Translations under genes and position numbers: made by a program
DNA from: Flavobacterium coralii
GTDB taxonomy: Bacteria > Bacteroidota > Bacteroidia > Flavobacteriales > Flavobacteriaceae
Direction: 5' to 3'
Assembly: GCF_019891545.1 (NCBI RefSeq)
Contig: NZ_JAHDIU010000002.1
Span: 62,001-126,000, forward strand
Length of the DNA stretch: 64,000 nucleotides
Shown here: positions 9,231 to 17,110 of the stretch, piece by piece
How the letters are laid out: every line of letters begins with the position of its first letter
How positions within the stretch are numbered: position 1 is the first letter of the stretch
The notes under the pieces: model-generated
Database searches by the model: none
Seen by the model: only the letters and a program-made list of their open reading frames with translations
Told to the model about the DNA's origin: nothing

Positions 9231-10697
9231 ATGGATTATACTAAAATAAAAATATTAGGAGAACTTAAGAACAGCGGTTATAAAAGCCGAACCATAAAAG
9301 ATGAATTGCGACACAACCTGCGCAGCAAAATTGCAAAAGGAGAAAATGTATTTGAAGGCGTATGGGGTTTTGAAAATACCGTTATACCCGAATTGGAGCG
9401 TGCCATACTATCGCGCCATAACATAAACCTTTTGGGGCTTAGGGGCCAGGCAAAAACCCGCCTTGCACGCCTTATGGTAAACCTGCTGGACGAATGGATT
9501 CCGGTAGTGGAAGGCTCAGAAATAAATGACGACCCGCTTAACCCTGTATCGCGCTATGCAAAAGAGCTGATAGCAGAAAAGGGTGATAATACTCCTGTAA
9601 GCTGGATGCACCGCAATGAGCGCTTTTATGAAAAGCTGGCGACACCGGATGTTACCGTTGCCGACCTGATAGGCGATATCGATCCAATTAAAGCAGCAAA
9701 CCTTAAATTGTCGTATGCTGATGACAGAGTAATACACTACGGAATGGTGCCACGTGCCAACCGTTCTATTTTTGTAATAAATGAGCTGCCCGATTTGCAG
9801 GCACGCATACAGGTGGCGTTATTTAATATATTACAGGAGGGCGATATACAGATACGCGGGTTTAAGGTGCGCCTTTCGCTGGATATACAGTTCGTGTTTA
9901 CTGCAAACCCCGAAGACTATACCAACAGGGGTAGTATTGTTACACCGCTTAAAGACCGTATCGGTTCTCAAATACTTACGCATTACCCTGAATCTGTTGC
10001 CATTGCGCGTACAATAACTGAGCAGGAAGCACGCCTTGACGCAAGGCAGAGCGAATCGGTTTATGTACCCTCACTTGCTAAAGATTTACTGGAGCAGGTG
10101 GGCTTTGAAGCCCGTAACAGCGAATATATCGACTATAAAAGTGGTGTAAGTGCCCGTATGAGCATAACGGCTTATGAGAACCTGCTGAGCACAGCCGAAC
10201 GCCGTGCTTTGAAAAATGGTGAGCAACAAACCACTGTGCGCCTTTCTGATTTTACAGGTATAATACCCGCTGTAACAGGCAAAGTTGAGCTTGTATATGA
10301 AGGCGAGCAGGAGGGGGCAGCCGCTGTAGCCGAGCATCTAATCGGTAATGCAGTAAAAACACTTTTTGCTGAATATTTCCCTAAAATAGAAAAACTGGAA
10401 AGGCAAAACGATAAAAGCCCTTATCAGGAAGTGGTAGACTGGTTCTTTAACGAAAGCAGCTTTGAGCTTACAGATGAGGCTACAGATGCTGAATACAGAA
10501 AAAAGCTTGACAGCATTATTCCGCTTAAGCAGCTACAGATGAAGTATGTGCCGGATATTACTGATGAAGATAAATACTTCCTAAAAGAATTTATTTTATG
10601 GGGATTAGCCGAAAATAACAAGTTGAGCAAAGACCGCTTTACACAGGGATATGAATTTAAAGACATATACGGCAGCTATATAAGTAAGAATTTATAG
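9231..10697 (+). CDS. MoxR/magnesium-chelatase-like AAA ATPase
   Basis: A 488-aa AAA+ protein. The Walker A motif is GLRGQAKTR (about residues 68-76). The expected Walker B Asp-Glu is replaced by Asn-Glu in SIFVINELPDL, and sensor 1 is seen in VFTANPEDY, followed by the TPLKDRIGSQI segment. This architecture is that of the magnesium chelatase/MoxR clade, whose members pair with vWA proteins to remodel or metallate client complexes. The vWA partner is two genes upstream, separated by an unknown membrane protein. The C-terminal 200 residues are helical. Whether the Asn in Walker B alters catalysis is unknown; the catalytic Glu is kept. Confidence 0.8.
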   Translation: MDYTKIKILGELKNSGYKSRTIKDELRHNLRSKIAKGENVFEGVWGFENTVIPELERAILSRHNINLLGLRGQAKTRLARLMVNLLDEWIPVVEGSEINDDPLNPVSRYAKELIAEKGDNTPVSWMHRNERFYEKLATPDVTVADLIGDIDPIKAANLKLSYADDRVIHYGMVPRANRSIFVINELPDLQARIQVALFNILQEGDIQIRGFKVRLSLDIQFVFTANPEDYTNRGSIVTPLKDRIGSQILTHYPESVAIARTITEQEARLDARQSESVYVPSLAKDLLEQVGFEARNSEYIDYKSGVSARMSITAYENLLSTAERRALKNGEQQTTVRLSDFTGIIPAVTGKVELVYEGEQEGAAAVAEHLIGNAVKTLFAEYFPKIEKLERQNDKSPYQEVVDWFFNESSFELTDEATDAEYRKKLDSIIPLKQLQMKYVPDITDEDKYFLKEFILWGLAENNKLSKDRFTQGYEFKDIYGSYISKNL

Positions 10698-10794
10698 TAC
10701 TTAGCAAGTAGTAATTTAGCATAACTTTAAAATAATTTGCTTTTGTGTTTTGTAACTTGTAAGTAGTTGAAATTCAAAACCAAAAAGTAATATT

Positions 10795-11238
10795 ATGAAG
10801 AATGCATTTTACTGTTTTATTTTGTTTTTAATGATGGGTACAATAGCGAAGGCACAATCTTTTGGTGCGGCCGGCGTAGAGGTTGAAGGTGTGTTCGATA
10901 TGAACAAAGCCGTTTATTATGACTGGCTGAGGATGGGCGACACAAGGCAGGTTACCATGAAGTTCCCGCAGACTGCCAAAGGCGCAGAGGATGCCCTTAA
11001 AATAGCAGAGCAGATGCTTGTTAAGAATGAACTTTCTATTAACCAGCCCGACCAGTACAAAAGTGTAGAGATGGTTGATACTAAAAGCGACCAGCCTGCC
11101 GCGCTGCATAATGCCATACAGGATGGTAAGCGAAAAGTAAACCTGGTTTGGTATGCTGCCGACGGCTCTGCATTGCACCTGTTTTTAGGGCCATACAGTT
11201 ATGAAATAAATATTTATAATGCCTTTAAAATACGATAA
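10795..11238 (+). CDS. Secreted protein of unknown function
   Basis: A 147-aa protein with a clear Sec signal peptide (MKNAFYCFILFLMM then GTIAKAQS, cleavage likely after AKA). The mature part has no motif I recognise and ends with a beta-rich segment LHLFLGPYSYEINIYNAFKI. It is probably periplasmic. It lies 97 bp after the AAA gene, so it may have a separate promoter, although I found no convincing TAnnTTTG. A long hairpin element immediately follows and may end its transcript. Confidence 0.6.
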   Translation: MKNAFYCFILFLMMGTIAKAQSFGAAGVEVEGVFDMNKAVYYDWLRMGDTRQVTMKFPQTAKGAEDALKIAEQMLVKNELSINQPDQYKSVEMVDTKSDQPAALHNAIQDGKRKVNLVWYAADGSALHLFLGPYSYEINIYNAFKIR

Positions 11239-11244
11239 GTATAA

Positions 11245-11377
11245 AGGGGCTGTCTCAAAAGTGTCATTCTGAACGAAGCGATAGTGAAGTGAAGAATCTT
11301 AAATGGTTAAATCCGTTAAGATTCCTCCTATCGTCGGAATGACAAAATGCCGGTAAAGCACTTTTGAGACAGCCTCT
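11245..11377. repeat. Long imperfect inverted-repeat element (MITE-like or terminator hairpin)
   Basis: The ends are perfect 16-bp inverted repeats, GGCTGTCTCAAAAGTG (11248-11263) and CACTTTTGAGACAGCC (11359-11374), extended by a few bases with one mismatch. Inside, GTCATTC/GAATGAC, CGATAG/CTATCG and AAGAATCTTA/TAAGATTC also pair, so the whole 133 bp can fold into one long hairpin. A TCTTTTTT tract follows. It fits a small dispersed repeat seen in intergenic regions of many Bacteroidota, and it could also act as a terminator for the gene on its left. Confidence 0.7.
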
Positions 11378-11399
11378 TTTTTATTGTTTATCTTTAAAA

Positions 11400-11430
11400 T
11401 TGCCATTACGGATTCAGTTTTTTATCTTTG
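11400..11430 (+). promoter_or_regulatory. Promoter upstream of the sodium:solute symporter
   Basis: TTG at 11400-11402, a 20-bp spacer and an exact TAnnTTTG (TATCTTTG) at 11423-11430. It predicts a leader of about 130 nt before the symporter ATG. Confidence 0.65.
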
Positions 11431-11525
11431 CCGTTATCACAAATGTTGTTAAGGCTTCGCCTTCAGTCCTGTAGCGGGCTGTCCTGCTGTAAAATTCATT
11501 TACAGAAAACATTTATAACGGCAAA
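11427..11525. repeat. Inverted-repeat element forming the symporter 5' leader
   Basis: Left arm TTTGCCGTTAT-CAC-AAATGTT (from 11427) matches the reverse complement of the right arm (about 11508-11525) apart from the 3-nt CAC insertion. Inside are small hairpins AAGGC/GCCTT (11451-11463) and TGTAAA/TTTACA, and a repeated GTCCTG. It could be a small intergenic repeat element or a structured mRNA leader. It does not match any riboswitch class that I know. Confidence 0.5.
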
Positions 11526-11566
11526 CCACGAGGGTTTGCACCATCATCTTAAACCTGATAACCCTA

Positions 11567-13009
11567 ATGGAAATCCATTTTATCGACCTCACTATTTTTG
11601 TAGTTTACCTTGTAATTATGCTGGGCATAGGCTTCTACTTTATGAAGCGTAATAAATCTGAAGAAGATTACTATGTTGGCGGGCGAAGTATGTCGGCAGG
11701 GCATATAGGGCTTTCGGTAGTGGCAACAGATGTCGGAGGCGGTTTTTCTATAGGTTTAGGAGGGCTTGGGTTCATGATGGGCCTTTCCGGCAGCTGGATG
11801 CTTTTTACCGGGCTGCTTGGCGCTTGGATTAGTGCCGTACTGCTGATACCAAAAGTTTATCCAGTTGCGGTAAAACATAACTTCCTAACCTTTCCGCAGT
11901 CACTGGCTTTTCACTATAATAAAAAAGTAGCCCTTGTAGCAGGTATAATATCATTGATAGGTTATATAGGCTTTACCAGTTCACAAATACTTGCGGGTGC
12001 TAAGCTGGCTTCGGCAACATTTCCTTCCGTTTCAATAACCGATGCTATTCTTATAATGGGCGTTATAGCAATTGTATATACCGCAGTTGGGGGTATTAAA
12101 GCCGTAATTTATACCGATACCATACAATGGATTATCCTTATGGCAGGGCTTATTGGTATAGGCATACCGTTGGGTTACATACACATTGGTGGCTGGGATG
12201 CTATAAGGGCTACATTGCCTGACAGCTTCTTGTCACTGACCGAAGTCACTTTTGTACAATTTTTTAACTGGCTTATAACCATTGTACCCATCTGGTTTGT
12301 GGGTATGACGCTTTATCAGCGCATTTACGCCTGTCGCGACGAGAAAACTGCTAAGAAAGCGTGGCGTATAGCAGGGCTTTTTGAATGGCCTGTAATGGCA
12401 TTTATGGGTATTGCGCTCGGCTTATTCGCAAGGGTAGGCTATGAGCAGGGCATGTTTACCAATATAGGTTTTGCTCCCGGCACAGGGCTTGATGCAGAGC
12501 TTGGGCTGCCATTGTTTTTAAGAAGTATTTTACCTGTTGGCCTTATGGGGCTGATGCTTTCGGCTTATTTTTCTGCCATCATGTCAACCGCCGATAGCTG
12601 CCTAATGGCTGCATCCGGCAATTTTTCTACTGATATTCTTTCTTACTTTAAAAGAGTAAAGAAATACAATACCATAAAAAACTCTCAGGTAATTACGCTG
12701 ATAATTGGTGTGGTTGCTGTTCTGCTTGCAACGCACATGCAAAACGTTTTAGAGCTTATGCTGTATTCCTATGCTTTTATGGTATCGGGGTTGCTGGTTC
12801 CTGTTCTGGGTACATTAATGCTTAAAAGGCCTTCTGCGAAGGCGGCAATGGCAGCTATGATATCGGGTGGTTTAACCACACTAACCTTAATCTTAATGCA
12901 GGTAGAACTGCCTTTGGGGCTGGATGCCAACTTTTTTGGGATAGCTGTTTCTGCAATAGCATTTGCAATTTTTCAGTCGGCTTCTAACACCAATAAAGTA
13001 GTTGCCTGA
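11567..13009 (+). CDS. Sodium:solute symporter family transporter
   Basis: A 480-aa integral membrane protein of the SSS family with about 13 hydrophobic segments. The typical first helix is followed by EEDYYVGGRSM and then ATDVGGGFSIGLGG in the unwound helix 1 region; the block YTAVGGIKAVIYTDTIQW is a strong SSS signature, and MSTADSCLMAASG lies near the late sodium-site region. It would import an organic solute driven by sodium; the substrate cannot be told from sequence. It has its own promoter and a folded leader, and ends in a hairpin shared with the convergent response regulator. Confidence 0.9.
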   Translation: MEIHFIDLTIFVVYLVIMLGIGFYFMKRNKSEEDYYVGGRSMSAGHIGLSVVATDVGGGFSIGLGGLGFMMGLSGSWMLFTGLLGAWISAVLLIPKVYPVAVKHNFLTFPQSLAFHYNKKVALVAGIISLIGYIGFTSSQILAGAKLASATFPSVSITDAILIMGVIAIVYTAVGGIKAVIYTDTIQWIILMAGLIGIGIPLGYIHIGGWDAIRATLPDSFLSLTEVTFVQFFNWLITIVPIWFVGMTLYQRIYACRDEKTAKKAWRIAGLFEWPVMAFMGIALGLFARVGYEQGMFTNIGFAPGTGLDAELGLPLFLRSILPVGLMGLMLSAYFSAIMSTADSCLMAASGNFSTDILSYFKRVKKYNTIKNSQVITLIIGVVAVLLATHMQNVLELMLYSYAFMVSGLLVPVLGTLMLKRPSAKAAMAAMISGGLTTLTLILMQVELPLGLDANFFGIAVSAIAFAIFQSASNTNKVVA

Positions 13010-13026
13010 TATAAAGTTTCAGTAAA

Positions 13027-13063
13027 TAAGAATCCCGCTCATTGAGCGGGATTCTTAAATTTT
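13027..13063. terminator. Bidirectional terminator between symporter and response regulator
   Basis: A 14-bp perfect stem, TAAGAATCCCGCTC (13027-13040) with GAGCGGGATTCTTA (13044-13057), around ATT, followed by a T-rich stretch. It serves convergent genes. Confidence 0.85.
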
Positions 13064-13495
13064 TTAACCGTTTTTGGTTGTAAATGAGTTAATGTTTTCG
13101 CGCCAGTAATCAATCATGTTGCGAATTCTCTCTTTGTAGCTGTTGTAATCGCTGCCTTTGTGGATGTATCCCTGTATGGATAATTTATTGGCTTCTTTTA
13201 TGGAATGTTCATCCTGTGCGTTAGAAATAAAAATGTAAGGAATATCCTTGTCCATAAAAATCTCTTCATTCAAGATAATATTCCTTAATTCAAAGCCACC
13301 AAGCTTAGGCATGTTTATATCCGAAATAACTACAAAAGGTTCTATTTCGGGCCTTCTCAGGTACTCTAATGCTTCCGTACTGTCAGCAAAAAAGATAATG
13401 TTGTTTTTGTAACCCAGGTCACGAAAGATCTCCTGTAGTATTTCCCTGTCATCCTCATCGTCTTCAATAACCAGTATATCCCTGTGTCTTTTCAT
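13064..13495 (-). CDS. Single-domain response regulator (CheY-like)
   Basis: A 143-aa protein consisting only of a receiver domain. The acidic pocket is VIEDDEDD near the N-terminus, the phosphoacceptor is Asp59 in ISDINMP, the conserved Ser/Thr is in IFISNA and the Lys in YIHKG. With no output domain, it must signal through protein contacts, as in phosphorelays of the Rcp1/CheY kind. No histidine kinase is adjacent. It is transcribed toward the symporter, and I see no good TAnnTTTG upstream. Confidence 0.85.
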   Translation of the reverse strand: MKRHRDILVIEDDEDDREILQEIFRDLGYKNNIIFFADSTEALEYLRRPEIEPFVVISDINMPKLGGFELRNIILNEEIFMDKDIPYIFISNAQDEHSIKEANKLSIQGYIHKGSDYNSYKERIRNMIDYWRENINSFTTKNG

Positions 13496-13667
13496 GTGTG
13501 GCGTTTAGTTTATTATGCATAAATATAAATTTTTTCTGAAATTCGGTTTATAGTTTTTCACATATTTTTATCACTTTTTTACATACCTGTTGTAAGAACA
13601 ATTGTTTGTTGTTCTTGATTTAATTAATTAATAGTCAATAATGTAAGGTGGTGTGATGATGTAGAAA

Positions 13668-14342
13668 CTAAACTTTTTTCAGTTTCTCGGTATTCGTAAG
13701 AGTAATTTTTTTGCCGCTAAGTTCAATCAGTCCGCTCTTATTGAACTCTGAAAGCAGCCTGATACAGCTTTCCGTAGCAGTGCCAATCATGCCCGCAAGC
13801 TCCTCTCTTGATAATTTTATTTTTAGGCTCTTGTCTTCGTTAATGCCAAAGGTGTCATGCAGGTAAATCAGTGTTTCGGCCAACCGCTGCTTAACCGATT
13901 TCTGCGCCATGGTCACAAGGTGGTCGTCGGCTTCTTTAAGGTCGCCGCAAATGGTGCGCATCACATTCATAGAAAATCCATTGTTCTCGTTAAAGAACTT
14001 CATAACCTCTGCTTTTGGTATAAAGCAAACTTGCATGTCATCTAACGCTACAGCACTAAGGTTTACAGGTTCTTCGCTAATCATGCTGCGCTGACCCAGC
14101 AATTCTCCTTTGGTAATCAGTTTTACAATTTGCTCATTACCGTTCGGGCTTAGCTTTGTCATTTTGCATACGCCATCTTTAATGCAAAAGATGCCCTGCA
14201 CATTTTCGCCTTCTGTAAAAATAGGTTCTCCTTTCTTTATTGTGTATGAAGATTTGCAGTCTGCGAGCCGTAACAGCTCGTCTTTCTTAAGTGCTTTCAG
14301 GGAGCTGAATTCTCTTACTATACATTGTTCACATTTACTCAT
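13668..14342 (-). CDS. Crp/Fnr-family transcriptional regulator
   Basis: A 224-aa regulator with an N-terminal cyclic-nucleotide-binding-type beta-roll (about 15-125), a long dimerisation helix and a C-terminal winged helix with the recognition segment SREELAGMIGTATESCIRLL. The N-terminus carries CEQC (Cys4, Cys7) plus Cys29 and the pair CIKDGVC, which makes an iron-sulphur oxygen sensor of the Fnr kind possible but not certain, since spacing differs from E. coli Fnr. It is divergent from the cbb3 oxidase genes and shares with ccoI a region holding an Fnr-like box, so it is the best candidate to control the whole island. The box overlaps its own -33 region, suggesting self-repression. Confidence 0.85.
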   Translation of the reverse strand: MSKCEQCIVREFSSLKALKKDELLRLADCKSSYTIKKGEPIFTEGENVQGIFCIKDGVCKMTKLSPNGNEQIVKLITKGELLGQRSMISEEPVNLSAVALDDMQVCFIPKAEVMKFFNENNGFSMNVMRTICGDLKEADDHLVTMAQKSVKQRLAETLIYLHDTFGINEDKSLKIKLSREELAGMIGTATESCIRLLSEFNKSGLIELSGKKITLTNTEKLKKV

Positions 14343-14379
14343 ATGTTCAGTGCTCCTTGTTAAAATTGTGTTAACTCAA

Positions 14380-14387
14380 CAAAGATA
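14380..14387 (-). promoter_or_regulatory. -7 element of the Crp/Fnr gene
   Basis: On the minus strand TATCTTTG matches TAnnTTTG exactly, 38 bp upstream of the start codon. The Fnr-like box at 14402-14415 is centred 28.5 bp upstream of its last G, on top of the -33 region. Confidence 0.65.
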
Positions 14388-14401
14388 AGAATTACTCCAA
14401 C

Positions 14402-14445
14402 ATGACAAAAATCATATTTTAATATTTAACGCTGCCGCACCTTTG
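14402..14445 (+). promoter_or_regulatory. Fnr-like box and -7 element of ccoI
   Basis: The box ATGAC-AAAA-ATCAT (14402-14415) has its centre at 14408.5, and the -7 element CACCTTTG (14438-14445) is one base off TAnnTTTG. Centre to last G is 36.5 bp, the same as at ccoS and hemN, which would place the factor near -41.5, a class II activator position. Confidence 0.7.
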
Positions 14446-14470
14446 TATCAGGTATTTAGAGCAGATAATC

Positions 14471-16843
14471 ATGGATAATAAAAATTGTTTCCATTGCGGG
14501 TTGCACCTTGTTGCAGGCCAGGAAATTGCATTTAACGAAAAAGAGTTTTGCTGCAGCGGCTGCAAAACCGTTTATGAGATATTCAGCAGTAACGGTCTTG
14601 ATTGCTATTATGATTTTGAAAATGCGCCCGGAGCAACACCACAGGACATTAAGGGTAAATATGACTTTTTAGATAACGAGGCTATAGTTGCAAAACTGCT
14701 TGATTTTAAAGAAGAAACCACACATATTGTATCCTTATATATACCGCACATACATTGCAGTTCCTGCATCTGGATATTAGAGAACCTCAACAGGCTAAAC
14801 CCCGGTATCAGCAGCTCTCAGGTTAACTTTCCGGAGAAAAAAGTGCGGGTTGTGTTTAACTCCGAAGCAGCTACACTAAAAGCAGTGGTACTTTTATTAA
14901 GTTCTATAGGCTATGAGCCCTACATAAGCCTTGAGAATTATGAGGGTACTAAAAAAGGCATCAGCAGGGAGTTAACCTATAAGCTTGGTGTTGCATTTTT
15001 TTGCTTCGGCAATGTTATGCTGCTTTCTTTTCCCGAATATTTTGATGTAGATGAGTTTTGGCTGGAACAGTATAAAGGTTTTTTCAGATGGCTCATTTTT
15101 GCCCTTGCGCTGCCTTCTTTCCTGTATGCGGCAAGTGGCTATTATGTTTCTGCATATAAGAGCATAAGGGCGGGCATGCTTAATATAGATGTACCCATAG
15201 CTCTCGGGCTGGTGGTAATGTTTATAAGAAGCACGGTAGATATTGTTTTTAATCTGGGGCAGGGTTTTTTTGACAGCCTTACAGGCCTTGTTTTTTTTAT
15301 GCTGCTGGGCAGGCTCTTTCAGCAGAAAACCTACAACTTTCTTTCATTTGAACGTGACTTCAGGTCTTATTTCCCTATAGCGGTAACAAAACTTACCAAC
15401 GGTCAGGAGCTTTCTGTTCCGGTTTATGATGTGGCGGCAGGCGACAGGCTGCTTATCCGCAACCAGGAACTTATACCTGTAGATGGTATTTTAATCAGTT
15501 CCGAAATCGATATTGATTACAGCTTTGTAACCGGAGAGGCAATACCCATCAGGAAAAGATCGGGCGATAAGGTTTTTGCAGGCGGCAGGCAGCTTGGCCA
15601 AGTGGCAGAGATAGAGGTACTCAGTTCGGTATCGCAAAGCTACCTTACCCAGCTATGGAGTAATGATGTTTTTAATAAAAAAGAAAAGCAGGGCTACAAA
15701 ACCCTTACCGATACCATAAGCCGTTATTTTACACCTGCATTGCTGGCACTTGCCGTTGCTGTTTTCCTGTTCTGGGTTTTTAAAAATGTAACTACTGCAT
15801 TTAATGTGTTTACAGCAGTGCTTATTGTGGCGTGCCCTTGTGCGCTGGCACTTAGCGCACCGTTTACGCTGGGTAATGTATTGCGTATTATGGGGCGGCA
15901 AAAGCTGTACCTTAAAAATGCAACGGTTATAGAGCAGATGGCTAAGATAGACACCATAGTATTTGATAAAACAGGTACTATAACCACTAATAAAAAATCG
16001 GCTATTGTTTATGAAGGCGAAGTCCTGACAGATGCCGAAACGGCTGCCCTTAAAAATGTGCTGCGCGGCTCTAACCACCCCCTTAGCAGAAGATTGTATG
16101 ATTTTTTACCGGTATATACCGTAGCACCCGTTCAGGATTTTCAGGAAGTTACGGGCAAAGGTGTGCTGGGTAGGGCAGGAGTGCTGTTAATTCAGGCAGG
16201 TTCTGCTGCATTTGTGGGTAAAGATGAGGCAGGCACACTTCAAACTAATGTTCACATAGCAGTAAATCGCAGCTATAAAGGCAAGTTTGTATTTGATAAT
16301 TGTTATCGGGACGGCCTCAGTTCCCTTTTTCAGCTACTTGGCAAAAACTATGAACTTAAAATACTTTCGGGCGATAATGAGGGCGAGCGCGAGGCCTTGC
16401 AACAATTACTCCCATCCGGTACCGAATTGGTTTTTAACCAAAAGCCGGAGCAGAAGCTTGCTTTTATAAAACAACTGCAACAGCAGGGCAAAAATGTAAT
16501 GATGATTGGCGACGGGCTTAATGATGCCGGGGCACTTGCACAAAGCAATGTAGGCATATCCATATCAGAAAATGTAAATGTATTCTCTCCTGCCTGCGAT
16601 GGCATACTGGATGCCGGGCAGTTCAGCCGAATTGCCTACTTTATGCATTATGCAAAAAATGCGGTAAAAACCATAAAAATGAGTTTTGCGCTTTCGCTGT
16701 TGTATAACGCAGTTGGGCTTTCTTTTGCTGTTGCAGGCAAGCTTAGCCCGCTGGCAGCAGCCATTATTATGCCACTTAGTACTATCACTATAGTAAGCTT
16801 TGTAACCATAACTACAAATTACTATGCAAAAAAAGGCAAATAA
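14471..16843 (+). CDS. ccoI: Copper-transporting P-type ATPase CcoI (FixI), cbb3 oxidase assembly
   Basis: A 790-aa P1B-type ATPase. It starts with a Cys-rich metal-binding region (CFHCG, then CCSGCK), followed by an HMA-like domain with HCSSCIW (about residues 96-102). Membrane helices follow, with the transport motif CPC (455-457), the phosphorylation motif DKTGT (499-503) and the hinge motif GDGLNDAGALA. The TGE loop is seen as VTGEAIP. CcoI exports copper across the inner membrane to supply the CuB centre of cbb3 oxidase. It is the first gene of the island, with an Fnr-type promoter, and is followed by a second such promoter before ccoS. Confidence 0.93.
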   Translation: MDNKNCFHCGLHLVAGQEIAFNEKEFCCSGCKTVYEIFSSNGLDCYYDFENAPGATPQDIKGKYDFLDNEAIVAKLLDFKEETTHIVSLYIPHIHCSSCIWILENLNRLNPGISSSQVNFPEKKVRVVFNSEAATLKAVVLLLSSIGYEPYISLENYEGTKKGISRELTYKLGVAFFCFGNVMLLSFPEYFDVDEFWLEQYKGFFRWLIFALALPSFLYAASGYYVSAYKSIRAGMLNIDVPIALGLVVMFIRSTVDIVFNLGQGFFDSLTGLVFFMLLGRLFQQKTYNFLSFERDFRSYFPIAVTKLTNGQELSVPVYDVAAGDRLLIRNQELIPVDGILISSEIDIDYSFVTGEAIPIRKRSGDKVFAGGRQLGQVAEIEVLSSVSQSYLTQLWSNDVFNKKEKQGYKTLTDTISRYFTPALLALAVAVFLFWVFKNVTTAFNVFTAVLIVACPCALALSAPFTLGNVLRIMGRQKLYLKNATVIEQMAKIDTIVFDKTGTITTNKKSAIVYEGEVLTDAETAALKNVLRGSNHPLSRRLYDFLPVYTVAPVQDFQEVTGKGVLGRAGVLLIQAGSAAFVGKDEAGTLQTNVHIAVNRSYKGKFVFDNCYRDGLSSLFQLLGKNYELKILSGDNEGEREALQQLLPSGTELVFNQKPEQKLAFIKQLQQQGKNVMMIGDGLNDAGALAQSNVGISISENVNVFSPACDGILDAGQFSRIAYFMHYAKNAVKTIKMSFALSLLYNAVGLSFAVAGKLSPLAAAIIMPLSTITIVSFVTITTNYYAKKGK

Positions 16844-16863
16844 CCGCTGCAAAAAGCCGAAGC

Positions 16864-16907
16864 ATGACAAATATCATATTTTTTCGGTAGCGCGGGCAGT
16901 AGCTTTG
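16864..16907 (+). promoter_or_regulatory. Fnr-like box and -7 element of the ccoS-ccoNO operon
   Basis: The box ATGAC-AAAT-ATCAT (16864-16877, centre 16870.5) lies 36.5 bp upstream of the last G of an exact TAnnTTTG (TAGCTTTG, 16900-16907). It provides an oxygen-controlled promoter between ccoI and the oxidase structural genes. Confidence 0.8.
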
Positions 16908-16928
16908 TTAAGATAAAATTAAGAAGGT

Positions 16929-17102
16929 ATGAGTGTAATCTATTTATTAATCTCCATCAGTATAGTGGTTGCTGTGGCTTTCTTTTTCGCCTTTGTAAAG
17001 GCGGTTAAGAGCGGGCAGTATGACGACGACTATACACCCTCCGTCAGGATGCTTTTTGACGACGAGTTACAAAAAACCAAAACCAAAACGAAAATCAAAT
17101 AA
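16929..17102 (+). CDS. ccoS: cbb3 oxidase maturation protein CcoS
   Basis: A 57-aa protein, translated directly from the sequence: MSVIYLLISISIVVAV then a continued membrane helix, followed by AFVKAVKSGQYDDD and a basic tail. One membrane helix followed by a short motif like SGQYDD is the standard form of CcoS, which is needed to insert haem and copper cofactors into the oxidase. It lies between ccoI and ccoNO, 8 bp before the latter. Confidence 0.85.
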   Translation: MSVIYLLISISIVVAVAFFFAFVKAVKSGQYDDDYTPSVRMLFDDELQKTKTKTKIK

Positions 17103-17110
17103 CAGTAATT

